From the NCBI GenBank assembly GCA_947359465.1, contig OX375875.1, forward strand, positions 59,273,981 to 59,337,980: 64,000 bases of DNA, read 5' to 3'. Source of the stretch: Metellina segmentata (taxonomy: Eukaryota > Arthropoda > Arachnida > Araneae > Tetragnathidae). Position 1 is the stretch's first letter, and each line of letters begins with the position of its first letter. A program made the position numbers and the translations under genes. The notes under the pieces were generated by a model that saw only the letters and a list, made by a program, of their open reading frames with translations, did no database searches and was not told where the DNA came from. Below are positions 57,363-64,000 of this stretch, piece after piece.

Positions 57363-59142
57363 AGCTTCAATCGCATTTTTCAAGTTCAATTCAGTCAATT
57401 GAAAACTGGAACTTCTACATCCGAAAACACTTCTAATCAATTTTTTAGAAAATGTAACAGAAATAACTTTTAAATATTTTGAAAGTTATTATAGTTAACA
57501 TAGTTTAAAGTTATTATAGTTAACATAGTTTAAAGTTAATATAGTTAGTTTATATAGTTAAAAATTCAGTGTCTTATTAATATATTCAAATTCTTAAGTA
57601 ACCCCAAACACACATTAGCACTGTATAAAGTAATATCCCAAAATGTGTTCAGATTTAATTCCAGTGTGTGTGGTATATATAACTACTCCTCTAAATAGCA
57701 TAAATTCTACTCTTATTCAACTAAACCGGATAATATGTAAAGCAAATTAAGCTATTTTCTGATGTAATAAGTATATTCAAGGATACGCAAAAATTCTATA
57801 TTCTTTATTTTCCATGGGGTTATTTTAAATCAAAGTTTTAAACTAAATCGGAAGCTGACTGTTTTTTCTCTCCCTATTTTACTATTTATATACTTTTGAT
57901 TTAGATTGGCTTATAATCCCTTCTACTATACAATCAAGACTTGAGCCACTTATCTTTGAAGGATTCGCATTTAATTAAAATTTATAAATAGCGACGTATT
58001 TTCAATTGTCATAATTTTATCTTGATTTTTAACATGAGTTTCAAAAATTGTTTTTCCGCTATCGCTAAGTTAATGGTTCTCAATGTGCATCATCATTTTT
58101 ATTAGAGCATAGATGGGACAACTTTTTCATTGATTGTGTGGGTTATAACTAATTTATATAAAACAGTGCCTCTTATTGTTTGAATTTTGGATAATTTCCT
58201 CCAGCATACAAACTAACTTTTACTAAACTTATCTTTGTCTAAATCTTATGCGAATCCTAATGCACAAAAATTTTACATTTTGAATAAACGTAACTAGAAA
58301 AGTCGATACTTTGTAACAAACGATCTGTCGAAAATGAAAATCGTAAATATAAAGTACATAAAAAATATTTCAATTAAATCTAACTACTGTGATCAATTAC
58401 CGCCGTTCAATGAAATATTTTTTGAAATTTAATTAATAAAAAACTGTTTTTTCTATTGTGTAGGACTTCCTTACTATAATTTATAATACTTTCCATTTCA
58501 TGCCACGCCATAGTAATTTGTTTTCTTATATCTAAAGTTTATATTATTGTATGAATAAGTGTGAATCGAGATGCTTAGTTAAACTTCTATAGCGCTATTA
58601 ATTAAAAATATTGTAATATTATGCAATTCGTACGTTTGTGATGAAATTAAACCTATCCCCTGAATATTTTCAATTTGCATATTTTTGTACCAATATTTTT
58701 ACTTTGAAGCAATCCGCATATAACATTTTTTCTTCCTTTTGCTTTCTTTTCCAAACATTTGTGTAAAAATTTACTAAATTCACTTCAATATTTTTCAAAA
58801 TGCCTATACCTCCCTTTTACCGGCAGACCAAATTCGGAAACAGTACTTTGTACTTTTCGAAGTGTTTCAGATGTTTTCCTTTACACTCTAGCTTTCCTAT
58901 CGATCATATTCTCGACTCTAGAGTTGGGGTTCTGTTTTGAGTAATGAACTGTATTTCATCATATATTTAAATTTTGCTTCCCATTGTGTATTGTTAAACT
59001 ATTTTTCATCAATAGACTCTTTATTTGTATTGTATTTTATAACTTTCGAATTGGCATTTTACTTGGATTTTGAACGAACCAATTCATTAAAATAGGGAGC
59101 AAGTTGAAACATAACAATGCGTTTCTATAATTGGCATTTTTA
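57363..59142. repeat. AT-rich noncoding stretch with a short tandem repeat at 57478-57560
   Basis: The short repeat has three units of about 29 bases ('aaagttattatagttaacatagttt'-like). The remaining 1.6 kb is very AT-rich, with no gene or repeat family recognised. Confidence 0.6.
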
Positions 59143-59268
59143 GTGTGGTTTCTGGTTCCGAGTTTATAGTTTAGTTCCAGAAACAATAGCAGTGGTTACG
59201 AGGTAGCGAAACAAATAATAAATGGCACTCGACATACATGATATTAAGTATGGCAACACTTTCCCTTC
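59143..59268. repeat. Dispersed repeat R-A copy
   Basis: Shares 'ggtttctggttccgag', 'agcagtggttacga' and 'agcgaaacaaataat.aatgg' with 32010 and 61386. Confidence 0.6.
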
Positions 59269-59479
59269 ACAAGTTTAACCACCTCAGGACATATGGGCGT
59301 CACCAGAGTCATCTGCTACTTGTCTGCTTCTGGAAAGAAGACATATTATCCTGTGAACCATCTATTATAGTGCTGGCTCTGATAAAAAGAAGATGACCTA
59401 AAGTGGGTCTATTTCAAGAAAGGTATTGAGCTCTTAGGACAAAGGCTGTCGTACGCAAAAATATGCGTGTTGATCGCCA

Positions 59480-60545
59480 TGAATGATTTTTTCAAAAACT
59501 CGTAAACTGTGGCATGACTTTCGACAAATACCAATAAATAGCGCCAGAATCTGTGATAAGCACGCCAATCACAAAAGACGCAATGTTTGTTTTAATTTAA
59601 CCCATAATTTAACAAATATATACTAGTTCAAATAAAGCCAAATTTCAACTTACATGTTCTTAAATAGTTTCGTGTTTCTATATCAAGGATTTGAAGAAAA
59701 TGTACTCTAAAAGATCATTTTGAAAATTTTCATTCACATCACGATCAAAAGAGGGTAATGAAATGATTAAGAACTCTTGATATCCCGCATGAAAGTAAAT
59801 AACATGAATGGATGCACTAACTACAACAAACAGCTCCATCAACTCCCTCTACTAGTGTCCTGAAAGATTTCACTTTAGATCGAGATCACAGAAGTGGGAA
59901 ACACTAAAAGAGGACGAGGGACAAAATTTGTCTTTACTGCGGATTTGATTGCCACAGCGTTAACTGCATCCATTATTCCGAGACTTCTTTGGTTGAACTG
60001 TGTATACAAGAGCCAGAAGTGTAAACGAAGTGTTTTTTTTTACAAAAACTCGTAAATACTCATATTCCGACAGCAACCGATAAACTCAGTGCCGAAAACT
60101 GCGCATTATTTAACGAATAGATTAGCTCAATGCTAGACCAAATACTAACTTATAGAATTATTGAACTGCTCTCTTGTTTCTGCATCAGCGCTTTTTAAAT
60201 TAATATACGCTTTAGATATCAGTTTCGAAAGTTTTCATTCAAATCTCAATCACGAAAGGGTGGTGAAAAGGTTAAGAAGCGCAAATCTTCCGCATGAAAG
60301 TAAATAAATCGTATGACTTCACCGAGACTGCATACAGTTCCATCAACCCCCCATTCTAGGGTCCTGAAACGTATCACTTAGATCGAGATCGCGAAAGCGG
60401 GAAACACTGGAAGAGGACGAGGGACAGAATTTGTCTCCTTAATTGCGGAGTTGATTCCCACAGCGTTAACTGCGTCCATTATCCCCGAGACCCCGGCGGT
60501 TGCACTTTGTATACAAGAGCGAGGAGCGTAAACAAAACGCTCAAG
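59480..60545. repeat. Two diverged tandem copies, period about 510-540 bp
   Basis: Both copies have 'caaaaactcgtaaa' (59494 and 60043), 'gcatgaaagtaaata' (59789 and 60293) and 'tagatcgagatc.c' (59875 and 60378). Both also contain 'gaagaggacgagggaca.aatttgtct' type and 'cacagcgttaactgc' sequences and 'tgtatacaagagc'. The last 160 bases of each copy are much better conserved between copies than the first part. Confidence 0.85.
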
Positions 60546-61229
60546 CAAGTTAACGCGTCAAAGCGTGAAAGCGGAGACCATTCAGAAATGCGCCCCCCTG
60601 ACGTAATGGATTCCCGGCGATAACGACTCATTTAAGACGCTTGATAAATGATATTCTGCATAGGAACAAGCGTCGTTTAGCGCCAAGATTGTTTCCAGCT
60701 ATTCGGCAATGCAAAAGCCTCGAGGTAAAGCGAGAGGATAAAAAATGTCCACACATTATCTCTTTCTTATCCCACAAATGGCCTGTTAAAATGTTCTCTC
60801 AGCATCAATAAATGAAGAGTCTGGGCTTCTTTTGTGCAAAAGAATGTTATTGGAATCCCTTTCAATGTGCGTTGTATAAATTAGGCTTAAAGATAGGGTG
60901 TTTGGTGCGTTCTTGCTTGTATTCAATTGAAAAGAAATTTACCTTCGTTCTTGGATAACAAAAAAAAAACTCTGTTAAAATGGATTTGGGGCATGAATTA
61001 CCGAATAAAATTGGACGTTTCGTAAATTTTGGTCTTTGATGTACGGAAATGTGAATTTACAATGTGGAGTTTGGATCTGGTGAGTTGGAATTTGAGTCAC
61101 GAGGTTTCGAAATTATTTAAATTAGGTGCAAGTCGAACGAAAAATATTGCGGTTCCGCAATTGGCGAAGAACGCTGGCTGTGGTTCAGAACGCTGTGTGG
61201 CGAAGAACGCTGTGGTTGCACTAGCAATC
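60546..61229. other. GC-richer island (60546-60760) and AT-rich noncoding stretch
   Basis: The island continues from the duplicated segment with CpG-bearing sequence ('caaagcgtgaaagcggagacc', 'ttcccggcgataacg'). No frame shows a domain. Confidence 0.4.
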
Positions 61230-61492
61230 TACGAATTGTAAACGGCGCAGGTTCCATTGCAATACCTTTTGCGTGCACGTCCATTGACTTGACACTGTCT
61301 GTCTTGTGCTTGGCGTAGCTGGCCCAAGTATAATTCTTGCGCCATAGAACGTAACCTTACCAACCCACAATTTGTGTCTTTGGAATGATTCAATCTCCGA
61401 GTTATCGTTTGGTGCCGCAGATCATAGCAGTGTTTACAAATTGACGAAACGAATAACCACATATGTGCTTTTGTGTGTGGTAGGCTTTTACC
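61230..61492. repeat. Dispersed repeats R-C and R-A, adjacent
   Basis: Bases 61230-61345 resemble the start of the window (R-C). Bases 61386-61492 are R-A ('gagttatcgtttggtgccgcag', 'acgaaacgaataacca', 'tgtgtgtgg'). Open frames here are shadows. Confidence 0.55.
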
Positions 61493-61881
61493 AAAGGGTT
61501 TACTTCTCTTCGAAAAATCACTATAAAACTCATGTACATTGGTAACTCTACGTAATTCACCAAAAAGTGTGATAAGCTTGCTTGAGGTTATAGTACACTG
61601 TTTCGCACATGCAGTATTGTAATATCATATGTAAGGTGTTTTAAAGGTTATTGAAAAATAAGATGGTTTGCATTATATTTTGTTATATTAATGTCAAAAA
61701 CACTGGCCTTCTGCAAAAAGAAAAACACAGGATGATGATACCAGACAACTTTACATTTTTGACCTCTGATCATGATACTGCCAAATTTGAAGTTTAAACA
61801 ATTTTGTCTTCACAAATACAGAATGCAACAAAACACTACAAAAATGAAATATTGGAAAAACTCATAGTTATGTAGATAGCT
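61493..61881. other. AT-rich noncoding stretch
   Basis: Nothing recognised. Confidence 0.5.
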
Positions 61882-61960
61882 GTTGAACTTACGTCGCACT
61901 GGAGCAACACAACGAGCTATTGGCGATGATAAGGAATCTGTCTCAAAGGGAAAGATCCAA
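61882..61960 (-). repeat. SINE family A tail fragment
   Basis: The tail 'acttacgtcgcactggagc', 'aacgagctattggcgatg' and 'gggaaagatcc' remain (read on plus). Confidence 0.8.
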
Positions 61961-62479
61961 ACGAAATAGAAATTAGTGAAAAACTAAAAAAATTATAATT
62001 CATTTCAGAACCAAACCAGGACGCTATCTTTTAACCTAGTTACAAACACTAAAGATTTCAGCCAACTAAAATTATCAGACCGTAAAACGGAGTCTCAAAT
62101 TAATCAATAATGGATTCAAACTTGGGTCATTGAGACGAAAACATCTCATTAAAAGGGAAAAGAGAGAGAGTATATACTTTACATTAATAATAAAATAAAA
62201 TACCCTCTGGAAAATAATCAAACAAAATACGAACTCATAAAGTAACTACGATACAGCACAAAAATAAATAGCGTAATTTCTATCGATTGAACAACAGAAT
62301 TCCACTGTCTCCTCACCCACAAAAACAGTCGACTGGTCTCAAACAATACATCATTTCGGAAACACAATTTAATTCAATACAAATGTTCTCTAATTAATCT
62401 TTAAAAATTCATTGCAGCAGTCGAAAGGGATTATTACATTCACCCCAACTAGAAAAGAAATTAGCCCATGCATTATAAT
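61961..62479. other. AT-rich noncoding stretch
   Basis: Nothing recognised. Confidence 0.5.
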
Positions 62480-62790
62480 TAAATCGGATGCCCATAAAGC
62501 TGCGGATAGTCATTCCGTTCGAGCTCCAGGTTCGCATTTAAATGTGCCATTAACAGAGGATCGCCATTAAATTGCCACGACTATCGGAACCCAGCGCATG
62601 CTAATGAACACAGGAGCTCAGTTAACATGTCCGGCACAATGTTCCACAGATGGCGCTCGTGCTTAAGAGTGTTCCCCCGACATGTCCGCACGTGTAGCTA
62701 TTAATCGAAACGCATTTCTGAAGCCGTCTTCAGAAATCAGTACAGGCTGTGCTGATTGAGAGGACTCTTGAGAAACGAGAGGGCCGGTGA
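62480..62790. other. GC-richer noncoding island with a perfect short palindrome
   Basis: Repeat-free, with several TAAT/ATTA words among CpG-bearing sequence ('gatggcgctcgtgc', 'ccccgacatgtccgcacgtg'). ATTTCTGAAG at 62714-62723 and its complement at 62728-62737 form a 10-base stem with a 4-base loop. No coding feature. It could be a conserved intronic regulatory element; that is inference. Confidence 0.4.
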
Positions 62791-63348
62791 GTAACTTTGG
62801 GGTTATTTCATTAGGATTGAGCTCACAGATGACAATGTTAGATACTTGAGTTTTGGATTAAAGGACAATGCGAGGAAAATGTGGTTCGATTTGTAATTAT
62901 TTGGAAGCTGCCGCAGTGGTACTCATAGGTAGACGAGAGTCAGGTTCGCTACATCATTTTCAATGGCATTTAGACTTCCACAGTTTGAAAATGGTATAAA
63001 CACGTAAAACCCATTTTGACTGAAATTTAGAAGTCTATTCCGACAGATGTTATTGAATACATTTGAGGTTATCAAAGCAAGAGTGGCCTAACCCATACTT
63101 AATGGAGATTAATGCGATTTTCTTGCCGCCATTTTTTTTAATATTCTTATTGATCCTTGATATTCTGAAAATTTGTTTTTCAGTGATCAATACTAAGTTA
63201 GTTTGCAATTTTAGAACGCTTGAGCTTGCACATCAAAAACATTCCAAAGGTAATATAAAAAATTTCGTATTTCTGTTGTTAGGCCACTCTTACTCCGATA
63301 GCCTCATTTATTGACCGTTAAAAATGTTCAATTTCTAAGATGGAATTA
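62791..63348. other. AT-rich noncoding stretch
   Basis: The plus-strand open frame at 63063-63314 has a hydrophobic patch but no supporting features. Confidence 0.45.
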
Positions 63349-63430
63349 GGTAGGTGGTTAATCAACGTCGCACTGAAGCACAACAACGGACAATTGGCAA
63401 TGATCCTAGATCAATCCCTGAGAGAGATGG
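63349..63430 (-). repeat. SINE family A tail fragment
   Basis: Tail 'taatcaacgtcgcactgaagc', then 'acaattggcaatgatc' and 'gatcaatccctgagagaga' on plus. Confidence 0.8.
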
Positions 63431-63518
63431 AAATAGAAAACAAGAAAATGAAGGAACCAAGTAGTTTTATTTTTTCTGAATCGTACCCTCTGGCTGTCAT
63501 CTTCAGTCTGGTTAGTAC

Positions 63519-63715
63519 TAAAATTTACGTCGCATTGGAGCAGCACAAAGGGCTATTGGCGACGGTCAGGTATCAATCCGGAAGGGAAAGATTCGAGAAC
63601 AGCACCTCACAATATCGAACCACGGTCAGATGATGAGCATGGAAAAGTGGAGTGTTTGAAGGCACCCATTCCACATGACTAACACCAATGACGAACCATT
63701 TGAGACCGAGGCTTC
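63519..63715 (-). repeat. SINE family A, headless copy
   Basis: Tail and body blocks ('tttacgtcgcattggagc', 'gggctattggcgacggtc', 'accacggtcagatgatgag', 'gaaggcaccc') run to about 63715. The tRNA-like head is not found. Confidence 0.8.
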
Positions 63716-64000
63716 AGAAATCGAGTTGGTTTATCGGTGCAAATGAAGGACACTGAAACAGTCTCTCAGATTCACATTGAAAAAATGGTCCTTTTCGCCG
63801 ATTCGTGGTCTTTTGACACCGAATTTAAATTACTTTTGTAAAGGGACGGACTGCTTCCCTGAACCGAGCGGAAAGACTAAATAAGACCTAATCTGTACTT
63901 TCATAGCAGTAGAGAAAGAGGAGGGGGTCGCAGGGGAAAATCTCTCCAGGGGGCACTGGGAATGCAGAAGGAAAGTAGTGTTGGAGAGAAACCCCGATGT
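63716..64000. other. GC-richer end of the window, no gene recognised
   Basis: Purine-rich stretches such as 'gagaaagaggagggggtcg' near 63913-63931 mark another less AT-rich block that runs off the window. Confidence 0.4.

Overview
The window is eukaryotic and AT-rich. It carries simple repeats, tRNA-derived SINEs, cut-and-paste DNA transposons, Helitron-like ends and RNase H remnants of non-LTR retrotransposons. There are no dense long ORFs and no operon structure. This mix, plus one animal-type thrombospondin exon, suggests an arthropod. I favour a spider or other arachnid, because the SINE tails and the retrotransposon C-termini look like those I associate with arachnid genomes; that is recognition, not a search result.

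The only host-gene segment I can support is one exon on the minus strand at 9623-9787. It encodes a complete thrombospondin type-1 repeat with an AG acceptor, a GT donor and symmetric 1-1 phase. The sequence resembles the second TSP1 repeat of the netrin receptor UNC5. If so, the rest of the window is probably very large intron: about 9.6 kb downstream and 54 kb upstream of the exon, with no other exon recognised.

Layout: 1-9.6 kb holds SINEs, an (AT)n tract and short tandem repeats. At 9.6 kb is the TSP1 exon, followed by an RNase H remnant, a chimeric SINE, a truncated Helitron-like element and a 4-copy 180-bp array (12.5-13.25 kb). At 15 kb is a 3-copy 156-bp array. At 18.6-20.0 kb is an almost intact Tc1 element flanked by a 66-bp direct repeat. 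From 21.7 to 27 kb there are AT-rich tandem repeats, a second Helitron-like candidate, a 354-bp duplication and three 46-bp repeats carrying CRE-like palindromes. At 31.06-31.33 kb is a fold-back element; at 32.8-34.4 kb a Helitron-like element with both ends. At 36.8-37.5 kb is an RNase H remnant and at 37.9-38.7 kb a 200-bp array. From 40 to 49 kb lie SINEs with target duplications, a decayed Tc3-like element, a hAT element with a perfect 8-bp target duplication and a deleted mariner-like element. From 50.6 to 54.7 kb there is a pogo/Tigger-like end in a 309-bp duplication, then two inverted hAT MITEs around a retrotransposon C-terminus. From 55 to 64 kb there are diverged duplications, SINE fragments and GC-richer islands.

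No genes here work together as a pathway. The window reads as intronic DNA, built from several generations of nested mobile elements, between GC-richer islands that may hold regulatory sequence. SINE and repeat family names (A-E, R-A to R-E) are mine and local to this window. Boundaries of diverged repeats are by eye, usually good to about 10-20 bases.
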